From the NCBI GenBank assembly GCA_019240115.1, contig JAFAYV010000019.1, positions 1 through 35,367 of the forward strand: a DNA stretch of 35,367 nt, given 5' to 3'. The notes below the pieces were generated by a model, which saw only the letters and a list, made by a program, of their open reading frames with translations, was not told the DNA's origin and searched no databases. The position numbers were made by a program, and so were the translations under genes. Origin of the DNA: Solirubrobacterales bacterium. Its GTDB lineage: Bacteria; Actinomycetota; Thermoleophilia; Solirubrobacterales; Solirubrobacteraceae. How positions within the stretch are numbered: position 1 is the first letter of the stretch; each line of letters starts with the position of its first letter. This document shows, one piece after another, positions 6,463-14,282 of this stretch.

Positions 6463-7985
6463 GGTTCGTCGGCCGGCGACGGCGCCGGCGCGATCACCGC
6501 TCCGAAGCTGATTCGCATGATCGCGCCGCCGTCCGGGGCGTTGGCGGCGCTGACCCAGCCCCCGTGCGCATCGGCGGCCTGGCGCACGATCGCCAGACCC
6601 AGCCCCGATCCCGAGGTCGCGCGGGCCGCGCGGGAGCGATGGAAGCGGTCGAATACATAGGGCATGTCCGCGGCCTCGAACCCGGGGCCGTGGTCGCGGA
6701 CGCTCAGCACCCCGTCGGCCAGCCCGACCTCGATCGCGCCGCCCGCAGGGCTCCACTTGATGGCGTTGTCGAGCAGGTTGGCGACCGCGCGCTGGATGCG
6801 GTCGCCCTCCCCGCGGATGACCGTCGGCGCGAGCTCGGCCTGGACGCCGAGCTCGGGCGCCCGGCGCCGCGTCCGCGTCAGCGCGTCCTCCACGACCGCG
6901 TCGAGCCGAACCTCGCCGGGCTCCTCGACGGGCTTGGAGCCCCGGGCGAGCTCGACGACGTCGGCGACGAGAGCGGTCAGCTCGTCGAGCTCCTCGATGA
7001 TGTCGCGGCGCAGCGCCTCGCGATCGGCGGGCATCAGCCGGGCCTCGTCGCGCATCAGCTGCAGGTTGGCGCGGATCGTGGCGATCGGAGTGCGCAGCTC
7101 GTGCGAGGCGTCGGCGACGAGGTTGCGCTGCGCGCGCACCGAGTCCGCGAGCACGTCGAGGGTGCGGTTGAACGTCCGCGCCAAGCGGGCGAGCTCGTCG
7201 CTGCCCGAGGCCTGGAGGCGCTCTGACTCCAGACGCTCGGGCCGCGCGGAGATCGCCTCGGTCTGCCGGGTGAAGCGCGCGATCGGCGCCAGCGCGGTGC
7301 GCGCGACGAGCACTCCGAGCAGGGCCGCCAGCGCCACGCCGCCGGCGGCGATCACCGCCAGCAGCAGCAGCTGGCTGGCGAGGGCGTCGTCGACCTGGCG
7401 CAGCGGGAGCGCGACCTGCACGGCGCCGTCGCGCCCGACGCCGACGGCCAGCACCCGCAGATGGGTGGAGTGGACGGTGGCGTCGGAGAGCCGGCTGCCG
7501 TGACCGCTGCGCGCCAGGGCCCGATCCGCGGCATCGACCGGTAGCTGCGTCGTCTCCCGGCTGGGCAGGCAGGCGCGGCCGTGCGGGTCGATGAGCTGCA
7601 GATAACCCTCGGCGGCTCCGAACCCGGGCCCGCGGGCGTGGGCGAGGCCGAGCGCGGAGCCGCACGCGGTGCCCGCGGCACCGCTACCGCCCGGGACCGA
7701 GCCTCCGAGCGAGCCGCCGGGGACCGAGCCTCCGAACGAGCCGCCGGGACCCCGGTCGCCCAGGCCCCGGTCGCCCCGGCCCGGGCCGCCGTCCGGCGGC
7801 CCCCCGGGGATCCCGGGCGGCAATCCGGCGCGCGCGAGGATCGGCCGGCTGAGCTGGTGCAGCGACGCGTCGACCTGACCCTGGAGCTCGGACCGGGTGC
7901 CCGCATAGGCGGTCGCCACGACGGCGACGACGGCGAGCGCGACCGCCGCGCCGGCGGCGAGGCCGAGCCGGACGCGCAGGCTCAT
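6438..7985 (-). CDS. Two-component sensor histidine kinase
   Basis: This 515 aa protein has a first membrane helix at about 9-29, an extracytoplasmic sensor of about 170 residues and a second helix at about 205-229. Then come a HAMP domain, HisKA with phospho-acceptor His295 in DASHELRTP, and HATPase_c with the N box (NLLDNAIKW), G1 (DHGPGFE) and G2 (SGSGLGLAIV). The sensor begins with a Gly/Pro/Asp-rich stretch (about 57-103) containing a 9-residue tandem repeat, probably a flexible spacer. The ATG at 7985 lies eight bases beyond the response-regulator stop at 7993, so the two genes form an operon with the regulator first. The signal is unknown. The tail overlaps the convergent hydrolase gene. 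Confidence 0.95.
   Translation of the reverse strand: MSLRVRLGLAAGAAVALAVVAVVATAYAGTRSELQGQVDASLHQLSRPILARAGLPPGIPGGPPDGGPGRGDRGLGDRGPGGSFGGSVPGGSLGGSVPGGSGAAGTACGSALGLAHARGPGFGAAEGYLQLIDPHGRACLPSRETTQLPVDAADRALARSGHGSRLSDATVHSTHLRVLAVGVGRDGAVQVALPLRQVDDALASQLLLLAVIAAGGVALAALLGVLVARTALAPIARFTRQTEAISARPERLESERLQASGSDELARLARTFNRTLDVLADSVRAQRNLVADASHELRTPIATIRANLQLMRDEARLMPADREALRRDIIEELDELTALVADVVELARGSKPVEEPGEVRLDAVVEDALTRTRRRAPELGVQAELAPTVIRGEGDRIQRAVANLLDNAIKWSPAGGAIEVGLADGVLSVRDHGPGFEAADMPYVFDRFHRSRAARATSGSGLGLAIVRQAADAHGGWVSAANAPDGGAIMRISFGAVIAPAPSPADEPQRAGTGS
7693..7746. repeat. 27-base tandem repeat inside the histidine kinase sensor region
   Basis: Two adjacent 27-base copies (7693-7719 and 7720-7746) differ by one base and are followed by a partial third. 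They encode the nine-residue unit GGSLGGSVP/GGSFGGSVP. The surrounding frame is rich in Gly, Pro and Asp. Repeat slippage would change spacer length in 9-residue steps without breaking the frame. Confidence 0.85.
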
Positions 7986-7992
7986 GGATTGC

Positions 7993-8676
7993 TCATTCCG
8001 CCGCCTCCCGCAGGACGTAGCCGACGCCGCGCATGGTGTGGATGAGCCCCGGCGCCCCCGCCTCCTCGAGCTTGCGCCGCAGATACCCGACGTAGACGCG
8101 CAGCGCGTTGGACGCCGGGCCGAAGTCATACCCCCATACGCGGTCGTAGATGAGGCTGTGGGACAGGACGCGGCGCGGGTTGAGCATCAACAGCTCGAGG
8201 AGCTGGTACTCGGTCCGGGTCAACTCGACCAGGCGCCCGTCGACGTCAACCCCGTGGCGCGCGGGATCGAGGCGCAGCTGTGCGAAGCTCAACCCCCCGT
8301 CGACGTCGCCGGCACCCCCCGCGCGCCGCAGGAGCGCCCGCAGGCGGGCGCGGAGCTCGTCGATGTCGAAGGGCTTGATCAGGTAGTCGTCGGCGCCCGC
8401 GTCGAGGCCGTCGATACGGTCGGCGACGGCGTCGCGGGCGGTCAGCATCAGCACCGGGATGCGGTTGCCCTCGCGGCGCAGCAGGCGGCAGACCTCGACC
8501 CCGTCGATGTCGGGCAAGCCGATGTCGAGCACGATCGCGTCGAGCGCGGCGCGGCTGACCTCGGCGAGCGCCTCGGAGCCGGTGCAGGCCGCCCGCACGT
8601 CGTAGCCGGAGAGCGCCAGCGTCCGGCGCAGCACGTCGCGCAGGGCTCGATCGTCGTCGACCACGAGCAGTCTCAT
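7993..8676 (-). CDS. OmpR/PhoB-family response regulator
   Basis: This 227 aa protein has a receiver domain with the acidic pocket Asp7-Asp8-Asp9, phospho-acceptor Asp51 in VLDIGLPD, Thr/Ser79 in MLTARD and Lys101 in LIKPFD. It is joined to a winged-helix DNA-binding domain with the trans-activation-loop region VLSHSLIYDRVWGYDF and recognition helix SNALRVYVGYLRRKLE. It is the partner of the downstream histidine kinase. It resembles the MprA/TrcR group of actinobacterial regulators. The gene lies 42 bases after nusB, and the gap holds a GC-rich stem-loop. Confidence 0.95.
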   Translation of the reverse strand: MRLLVVDDDRALRDVLRRTLALSGYDVRAACTGSEALAEVSRAALDAIVLDIGLPDIDGVEVCRLLRREGNRIPVLMLTARDAVADRIDGLDAGADDYLIKPFDIDELRARLRALLRRAGGAGDVDGGLSFAQLRLDPARHGVDVDGRLVELTRTEYQLLELLMLNPRRVLSHSLIYDRVWGYDFGPASNALRVYVGYLRRKLEEAGAPGLIHTMRGVGYVLREAAE

Positions 8677-8694
8677 GCCTCGATTGTCCCGGCT

Positions 8695-8710
8695 GGCCGC
8701 TCGGGCGGCC
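8695..8710. other. GC-rich stem-loop between nusB and the response regulator
   Basis: GGCCGC (8695-8700) pairs perfectly with GCGGCC (8705-8710) around a four-base loop, 18 bases upstream of the regulator's ATG in a 42-base gap. There is no T-run, so it is not a standard terminator. It could dampen read-through from the long upstream operon or affect the ribosome site. Confidence 0.4.
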
Positions 8711-8718
8711 GGAGGTTC

Positions 8719-9120
8719 CTACGTTTCGCTTATCCGCTCGCGCAGCACCGCGCCGAGGATCCCGTTGATGAACGACGGCGCGCCCGATCCGCAGAAGCGC
8801 TTGGCGGTCTCGATCGCCTCGTTGATCGCGCCCTCGGGCGGGATCGGCTCCTCCCCGGGCACAACCTCGGGGTAGAGCAGCTCGAGCAGGCCGACGCGGA
8901 GGATCGACCGCTCGAGCGGGGCGATGCGCTCCAGCGACCAGTCCGTGGCGTGACGGCGGATGAGCTCGTCGAGCTCGGGCTGGTGTTCGTGCACCTGCTC
9001 GGCGAGCGCGAAGGTGAACCCGTGGACGTCGCGCGGCAGGCTTTCGCCCAGCGGCCGCTCCAGCAGGTCGGACTGGTAGAGGGCCCACACGGCGGCGCGG
9101 CGCTGCTCGGTCCGCCGCAC
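8719..9120 (-). CDS. nusB: Transcription antitermination factor NusB
   Basis: This 133 aa all-helical protein has the NusB pattern: RRTEQRRAAVWALYQSDL at the N-terminus (RNA-binding arginine-rich helix), then LERIAPLERSILRVGLLELLY and the C-terminal PPEGAINEAIETAKRFCGSGAPSFINGILGAV. NusB binds boxA RNA with NusE (S10) to prevent termination in rRNA operons. The GTG start at 9120 is four bases beyond the pepP stop. In many actinobacteria efp sits between pepP and nusB; here nothing does. Confidence 0.96.
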   Translation of the reverse strand: MRRTEQRRAAVWALYQSDLLERPLGESLPRDVHGFTFALAEQVHEHQPELDELIRRHATDWSLERIAPLERSILRVGLLELLYPEVVPGEEPIPPEGAINEAIETAKRFCGSGAPSFINGILGAVLRERISET

Positions 9121-9124
9121 GCTG

Positions 9125-10198
9125 CTACCCGACGGTGATGAGCTCTTTCGGCACGCCGGTGAGGATCTCGGCTCCGGCGTCGGTGACGTGCACCAGATCC
9201 TCGATCCGCACCCCGAACCGTCCCGGGAGGTAGACGCCCGGCTCGACGGTCACGATGTTGCCGTCGGCGAGCACCGAGTCAGAGCGCCACGACAGCCGGG
9301 GCGCCTCGTGGACCTCGAGCCCGACGCCGTGCCCGAGGCCGTGCCCGAAGTGCTCGCCGTGACCGGCCTTCTCGATCACCTCGCGGGCGGCGGCGTCGAC
9401 GTCACGGCCGCCGGCCCGGGGACGGATCGCGGCCAGTCCGGCCAGCTGAGCCTCGCGAACGAGCTCGTACCCCGCATGCGCCTCGTCGGTCAGGTCGCCG
9501 GTGGCCAACGTCCGCGTGCAGTCCGAGCAGTAGCCGTCGAGCCGCGCCCCCCAGTCGACGACGACGAGCTCGCCGGCGTCGATCGCGGCGTCGCGCGGCT
9601 GGGCGTGCGGCAGCGCCCCGTGCGGCCCGGCGGCGACGATCGACTGAAACGATGCGGCCTGAGCGCCGCGATCGAGCATCGCGCGCTCGAGCGTCTGGGC
9701 GACCTCGAGCTCGGTGCGCCCGACGAGCCCCTGGGCCATGATGTCGCGCAGCGCAGCGTCGGCGAGCTCGGCGGCGGCGGCGATCCGCCGCACCTCGTCC
9801 GGTGCCTTGACCGCGCGCAGCTCCTGCACCGGGCTGCCGGCGGGCACGAGCGAGACCCGGTCGCCGAGCGTCTCGGCGAGGCGGGCGTGATCGCGCACCG
9901 TCATCGTCCCGTCCTCGAAGGCGATGGTCAGCGGGCCCGCGGGCAGGGCGTCGCCGACCTCGTCGAGCAGATCGGTGGTCACGATGCGGCGATCGAAGCC
10001 CGAGTCGACCTCGGCGGCCGACTGCTCGCGGTAGCGGAAGTCGGTCGCGAACACGCGCGTCTGCGGTCCGATCACGACCAGCCCGCTGGAGCCGGTGAAG
10101 CCGGTGAGATACCGCACGTTGACCAGCGAGGTGACGACGATCGCGTCGGCCTCGAGCTCGGGCAGGCGTTGCACCAGCGCCTGCGCGCGATCAGCCAT
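9125..10198 (-). CDS. pepP: Xaa-Pro aminopeptidase (M24 family)
   Basis: This 357 aa protein has a creatinase-like N-domain (RYLTGFTGSSGLVVI) and the pita-bread catalytic domain. The dinuclear metal ligands are visible in VVVDWGARLDGYCSDCTRT (two Asp), the His of GHGLGHGVGLEVHE, and the Glu residues of VTVEPGVYLP and GVRIEDLV. It releases an N-terminal residue before proline; PepQ-type dipeptidase activity cannot be excluded by sequence. It overlaps the aroQ end by 8 bases and lies just upstream of nusB, a typical actinobacterial order. Confidence 0.93.
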   Translation of the reverse strand: MADRAQALVQRLPELEADAIVVTSLVNVRYLTGFTGSSGLVVIGPQTRVFATDFRYREQSAAEVDSGFDRRIVTTDLLDEVGDALPAGPLTIAFEDGTMTVRDHARLAETLGDRVSLVPAGSPVQELRAVKAPDEVRRIAAAAELADAALRDIMAQGLVGRTELEVAQTLERAMLDRGAQAASFQSIVAAGPHGALPHAQPRDAAIDAGELVVVDWGARLDGYCSDCTRTLATGDLTDEAHAGYELVREAQLAGLAAIRPRAGGRDVDAAAREVIEKAGHGEHFGHGLGHGVGLEVHEAPRLSWRSDSVLADGNIVTVEPGVYLPGRFGVRIEDLVHVTDAGAEILTGVPKELITVG

Positions 10199-10643
10199 CG
10201 CCGAGCTCCTCCCCCAGCCGCGTCAGCGCCTCGCGATACCCGTCAGGGCCCTTGCCGGCGACGCGCCCGACGCACAGGTCCGAGAGGACCGAATGGCGGC
10301 GGAACTCCTCGCGGGCCTCGACGTCGGACAGGTGGACCTCGACCGCGGGCAGCGCGGCCAGCTCGAGCGCGTCGCGGATCGCGTAGGAGTAGTGCGTCCA
10401 GGCGCCCGGGTTGAGCAGGACCGCGTCGGCGAGGCCGTCGAGGCCGTGGAGGTGCTCGACGAACTCACCCTCGTGGTTGGTCTGAAAGAAACGCGTGATG
10501 AGCCCGAGCTCGTCGGCGGCGGCCGAGATCGCAACCTCGAGCTGGGTGAAGGTCAGATCCCCGTAGTGCTCGGCGGCGCGGCGACCGAGCTGGTCGAGGT
10601 TGACGCCGTGCATGACCTCGACGCGGTTGCGGGTGTCGGGCAT
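10191..10643 (-). CDS. aroQ: Type II 3-dehydroquinate dehydratase
   Basis: This 150 aa dodecameric-type dehydroquinase performs step 3 of the shikimate pathway. The substrate-binding blocks are present: FFQTNHEGEFVEHLH, NPGAWTHYSYAIRDAL, and EVHLSDVEAREEFRRHSVLS with the active-site His and Arg. The N-terminal GPNLNLLG motif of most family members is changed to HGVNLDQLGRR. The lid tyrosine is probably the one in EHYGDLT. It follows aroK-aroB by 32 bases and overlaps pepP by 8. Confidence 0.93.
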   Translation of the reverse strand: MPDTRNRVEVMHGVNLDQLGRRAAEHYGDLTFTQLEVAISAAADELGLITRFFQTNHEGEFVEHLHGLDGLADAVLLNPGAWTHYSYAIRDALELAALPAVEVHLSDVEAREEFRRHSVLSDLCVGRVAGKGPDGYREALTRLGEELGDG

Positions 10644-10675
10644 GTCGCTAGCTTCGCAGACGGGGCGGCCTGGGA

Positions 10676-12208
10676 TCAGCCGGCGAGCTCGCGGACGGCG
10701 GCGACCAGCTCCCGCGAGGCGACCGCCCTGCCCGCCACCGCGGCGCCGGGCTCGGCGAGGAGCACGAACGGCACCGGCCCGTCGCCGATCCGCTTCTTGT
10801 CGCGCGCGGTCGCCATCACCACCGCCGCGGGATCGACGTCGGTCAAGGTCACCGGCAGGCCGCGGGCGGCGAGCAGGTCGGCGACCTCGGCGCGCAGCGC
10901 GTCGGCGCTCGAGAGCCGCAGCGCGGCGAGCAGCCCGAGCCCGACCGCCTCGCCATGGCGGTAGCGGGCATAGCCGGTGACGGTCTCGATCGCGTGGCCG
11001 ACCGTGTGACCGAGGTTGAGCGTCTGGCGCAGGCCGCCGTCGCGCTCGTCGGCGGCGACGATCCGCAGCTTGGTGTGCGCGCAGGCGGCGATCACCTCGG
11101 GAGAGTCAGGGCGGGCGCCCGAGCGAACGAGCTCCCACAGTGTTCCCCCGGCGATGAGCGCGGTCTTGACGACCTCGGCGTAGCCGGCGGCGAGCTCCTC
11201 CGCGGGCAACGTGGCCAGCACGTCGGTGTCGGCGAGGACCGCTTGGGGCTGGTGGTAGGCGCCGACGTAGTTCTTGGCCTCGGACAGGTCGACTCCCGTC
11301 TTGCCGCCGTAGGCCGAGTCGACCTGGGCGACGAGCGTCGTCGGCACCTGGACGAAGCGGACGCCGCGCTGGTAGGTGGCGGCGCAGAAGCCGGCGAGGT
11401 CGCCGACGACTCCGCCCCCGAGCGCGACGACGACGTCGGCGCGCGTCATTCCGCCCCGGGCGAGCTCCGACCACACGATCTCGGCGTGGGCGATCGTCTT
11501 GGACTGCTCGCCGGGCATGATCGCCACGCGTCCGTCGAGGGCTCCGAGCCGGTTGCCGTAGAGCCGGCCGGCGTGGCCGTCGGTGACAAGAAAGCGCCGC
11601 CCCGGCACGGTGGCGGGCCAGAACGGCGGCTCCTGGGCGAGCACCCCGGCGCCGATGTAGGCGGGATAGTCGCCCGAGTCGCTGCAGGCCCAGATCAGGC
11701 GCACCCCCGTGGGGAGGCCGTCGAGCGCGCCGAGCACCGAGCCCATCGCCGCGGCGCGGTGGTGGGGCACGATGACGTCGGCGCAGCGTGCGTACATCGG
11801 CTCGCGGTCGCCGTGCAGACGCTCGAACCGCTCCCGGTCGGCGGCGAGCGGTCGCGCCGTGCCCCGGCAGCGCCGCCACGCCGTCTCGACGTCGACGTCG
11901 ATCCACACGACGAGGTGGGCTCGCAGCGCCTCGCGCACCGCCGCCGACCCCAACGCCCCACCGCCGAGCGCGAGCACCCGCAGGTCCGGTCGAGATCGGC
12001 GATCGAGCAGCTCGAGGATGAGCCGCTCCTCGAGCTCGCGGAACCGCGCCTCGCCGTCCTGCGCGAAGATCCGCTCGATCGGCCGTCCCGCCCGCGCCTC
12101 GAGCTCGGCGTCGACGTCGACCACGCCGGCGCTGCCCCCGAGCGCGGCGGCGGCGCTGCGGGCCGCGGTCGACTTGCCCGCGCCCATGAACCCGACGATC
12201 GCGATCAC
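10676..12208 (-). CDS. aroKB: Fused shikimate kinase / 3-dehydroquinate synthase (AroK-AroB)
   Basis: A single uninterrupted frame of 510 aa carries both enzymes. Residues 1 to about 168 are shikimate kinase: Walker A GFMGAGKST at 6-14, DVDAELEARAG for shikimate binding, GGGALGS, and the lid arginine in RCRGTARPL. From about 175 onward is dehydroquinate synthase, with PGEQSKT, ALGGGVVGDLAGFCAATYQRG, VPTTLVAQVDSAYGGKTGVD, and the zinc ligands in EVVKTA, LNLGHTVGHAIE and YRHGEAVGLG. The fusion joins steps 2 and 5 of the pathway. A GTG at 12208 begins exactly at the kinase's first strand; the open frame continues far upstream but reads as a shadow of aroC. It lies 47 bases after aroC. Confidence 0.95.
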   Translation of the reverse strand: MIAIVGFMGAGKSTAARSAAAALGGSAGVVDVDAELEARAGRPIERIFAQDGEARFRELEERLILELLDRRSRPDLRVLALGGGALGSAAVREALRAHLVVWIDVDVETAWRRCRGTARPLAADRERFERLHGDREPMYARCADVIVPHHRAAAMGSVLGALDGLPTGVRLIWACSDSGDYPAYIGAGVLAQEPPFWPATVPGRRFLVTDGHAGRLYGNRLGALDGRVAIMPGEQSKTIAHAEIVWSELARGGMTRADVVVALGGGVVGDLAGFCAATYQRGVRFVQVPTTLVAQVDSAYGGKTGVDLSEAKNYVGAYHQPQAVLADTDVLATLPAEELAAGYAEVVKTALIAGGTLWELVRSGARPDSPEVIAACAHTKLRIVAADERDGGLRQTLNLGHTVGHAIETVTGYARYRHGEAVGLGLLAALRLSSADALRAEVADLLAARGLPVTLTDVDPAAVVMATARDKKRIGDGPVPFVLLAEPGAAVAGRAVASRELVAAVRELAG

Positions 12209-12255
12209 CGGGTCGGCAGGCGGCGCGTCGCCACCTCGGCGCGCGGCGGAGAGAT

Positions 12256-13419
12256 CTACCGCGCCCAACCGATCCGCTCTCGGTAGGCGGCCACCGCGGC
12301 GCGCACGTCCTCGATGTGATCGCCGCCGAACTTGCGCCGGTACGCGTCGGCGAGCACGAAGGCCACCATCGCCTCGCCGACGACGCCGGCGGCGGGCACG
12401 GTGCAGGAGTCGGTCCGCTCGCGCAGCGCCTCGGCCGGCTGGCGGGTCGCGATGTCGACCGAGCGCAGGGGCTTGGTCAGGGTCGGCAGCGGCTTCATGG
12501 CACCGCGCACGACGAGCGGATCGCCGGTTGTCATGCCGCCCTCGAGGCCGCCCGACCGGTTCGTCTGCCGGTGGAAGCCGTGCTCGTCGTCGTAGAAGAT
12601 CTCGTCGTGGGCCTGCGAGCCCGGACGCCCGGCGACCTCGAGCCCGTCGCCGATCGAGACCGCCTTGACCGCCTGGATCGAGAGGATCGCCTGCCCGAGC
12701 GCGCCGTCGAGGCGCTCGCGCCACGCGACGTGGGAGCCCAGTCCGGGGACAAGGCCGAACGCGCGCACCTCGAACACGCCACCCAGGGACTCGTTGGCCT
12801 TTCGCAGCTGGTTGATCTCGGAGACCATCAGCCGCGTGGACTCGGGATCCAGGCAGCGCACCGGGGACTCGTCGACGGCGGCGAAGTCGCCGGGCTGCAG
12901 GTCGTCGCGGCGCGGCGCCTGCACCGAGGTGATCTGGATGACATGCGAGTAGACCTCCACGCCGAGCGCGCGCAGGAACGCCTTGGCCACCGCGCCGCCT
13001 GCGACCCGCGCGGCGGTCTCCCGCGCCGAGGCGCGCTCGAGGATGTCGCGGACGTCGCTGAGCCCGTACTTCTGCGTGCCGACGAGGTCGGCATGCCCGG
13101 GTCGCGGGAGATGGACCTCGGCCGGCTCGGCGTCGACGGGCCACGGATTCATCCGCTCCTTCCAGTTGGCAAAGTCGCGGTTGGCGATCGTCAGCGCGAT
13201 CGGCCCGCCGAGCGTTCGACCGTGGCGGACGCCGCCGGTGACCGCCGCCCGGTCGGATTCGATCTTCATCCGGCCCCCGCGGCCGTGGCCGAGCTGACGG
13301 CGGGCGAGGTCGCGGTCGATCGCGTCGCGGTTCAGCTCGAGCCCCGCGGGCAGGCCCTGCACGACGCAGGTCAGCCCGGGGCCGTGCGACTCGCCGGCGG
13401 TGGTCAGCTCGAGGCTCAT
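12256..13419 (-). CDS. aroC: Chorismate synthase
   Basis: This 387 aa protein catalyses the last shikimate-pathway step (EPSP to chorismate, using reduced FMN). Signature blocks are GESHGPGLTCVVQGLPAG at the N-terminus, RRQLGHGRGGRMKIE, GGPIALTIANRD, the PRPGHADLVGTQKYGLSDVRDILERASARETA core, and HGFHRQTNRSGGLEGGMTTGDPLVVR with the FMN-contacting region. Length and motifs are complete. It lies 13 bases after the small CxxC protein gene. Confidence 0.97.
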   Translation of the reverse strand: MSLELTTAGESHGPGLTCVVQGLPAGLELNRDAIDRDLARRQLGHGRGGRMKIESDRAAVTGGVRHGRTLGGPIALTIANRDFANWKERMNPWPVDAEPAEVHLPRPGHADLVGTQKYGLSDVRDILERASARETAARVAGGAVAKAFLRALGVEVYSHVIQITSVQAPRRDDLQPGDFAAVDESPVRCLDPESTRLMVSEINQLRKANESLGGVFEVRAFGLVPGLGSHVAWRERLDGALGQAILSIQAVKAVSIGDGLEVAGRPGSQAHDEIFYDDEHGFHRQTNRSGGLEGGMTTGDPLVVRGAMKPLPTLTKPLRSVDIATRQPAEALRERTDSCTVPAAGVVGEAMVAFVLADAYRRKFGGDHIEDVRAAVAAYRERIGWAR

Positions 13420-13432
13420 CCCCGCTCGATGC

Positions 13433-13627
13433 TCACGAGGCGTTGGCGTCGGCCTCGGCCGGGTGCTCCTGGGCGTCGATGCCCGCGATCCGGTGGCCGG
13501 TGCCGCGACACCACGGGCAGTTGACCTGGTGCGGGGTCCCGCCGAGGTTCGAGGTCACCTGCCCGGTCGCCCGGCAGGCCAGGCACGGCGTCGACTCGCC
13601 GCCGGCGCCCGCGTCGCTCGCGCTCAC
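13433..13627 (-). CDS. Small zinc-ribbon-like protein with two CxxC pairs (64 aa)
   Basis: The protein contains PCLACRATGQV...NCPWCRGTGH, two CxxCxxTG knuckles like half of a DnaJ zinc finger, which would bind one zinc ion. The tail is acidic. The start overlaps the stop of the methyltransferase gene by four bases (ATGA), good evidence that it is translated. Its position inside a conserved operon between an O-methyltransferase and aroC suggests a housekeeping role, but none is known to me. Confidence 0.8.
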   Translation of the reverse strand: MSASDAGAGGESTPCLACRATGQVTSNLGGTPHQVNCPWCRGTGHRIAGIDAQEHPAEADANAS

Positions 13628-14253
13628 TGCCTGACCGCCACGATGACGCCGTCGCCGACCGGGGTCAGCGTCGCGGTCAGCTCGGGGTGGTGAAGGATCC
13701 GCTCGTTGAACGACCGCATCATCGAGGCTCGCTCCGAGCCCCCGTCCTCGGGCCCGGCGACGCTGCCCGACAGCAGCACGTTGTCGATCACGAGCACCGC
13801 TCCGTCATCGAGCAGCGGCAGCACCGCCTCGAAGTAGGCGCCGTACTCGGCCTTGACCCCGTCGAGGAACGCGAAGTCGAACTTGCCCTCGAGCTCGAGC
13901 AGCCCGGCGCGCGCATCCTTGCACCGCAGGTCGACCCGGTCGCCGACGCCCGCGCGCTCGAGGTATTCGCCGGCGGTGGCGTGGCGCTCGGCGTCGACCT
14001 CGAAGGAGACGACCTCGCCGTCGGGCGCGAGTCCCCGGGCGATGTACAGCGTCGAGACGCCGATCGCGGTGCCGACCTCGAGCGCACGGCGGGCGTGCAC
14101 GGCGAGCGCCAGCACCTGCAGCAGCTGCCCGGTCGCCGGGACGACGACCGGTATCGCGTCGCGCTGGGCGTGGGTCTCCATCTCGGCGAGCAGCCGATCC
14201 GGCGCGCTGCGGACCCGCTCGACGTACCCGCTGACCGATTCGGTGAGGATCAC
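13624..14253 (-). CDS. SAM-dependent O-methyltransferase (family 3, CCoAOMT-like)
   Basis: This 209 aa class I methyltransferase has ALEVGTAIGVSTLYIARGL as the SAM-binding motif I, VVSFEVDAERHATAGEYLERAG as motif II, and FDFAFLDGVKAEYGAYFEAVLPLLDDGAVLVIDNVLLSG with the metal-binding Asp residues of the catechol/CCoA-type fold. The substrate is unknown. In this family it may be a small phenolic, but bacterial members near aroE are uncharacterised. It is coupled (ATGA) to the downstream CxxC gene and lies 29 bases after aroE. Confidence 0.9.
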   Translation of the reverse strand: MILTESVSGYVERVRSAPDRLLAEMETHAQRDAIPVVVPATGQLLQVLALAVHARRALEVGTAIGVSTLYIARGLAPDGEVVSFEVDAERHATAGEYLERAGVGDRVDLRCKDARAGLLELEGKFDFAFLDGVKAEYGAYFEAVLPLLDDGAVLVIDNVLLSGSVAGPEDGGSERASMMRSFNERILHHPELTATLTPVGDGVIVAVRQ

Positions 14254-14282
14254 GGACGCTCACGATACCCGCGTCCCGCGGG

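Noticed and set aside
3958-7665. A 1235-codon open frame on the minus strand opposite the moxR-VWA-hydrolase genes and overlapping the kinase
   Set aside because: The translation is Arg/Ala/Gly-rich with no domains; it is the antisense shadow common in very GC-rich coding DNA. The plus-strand genes carry clear motifs.
12209-13144. Upstream extension of the aroK-aroB frame
   Set aside because: Residues upstream of the shikimate kinase start are Arg-rich and lie over aroC, which is unmistakable.
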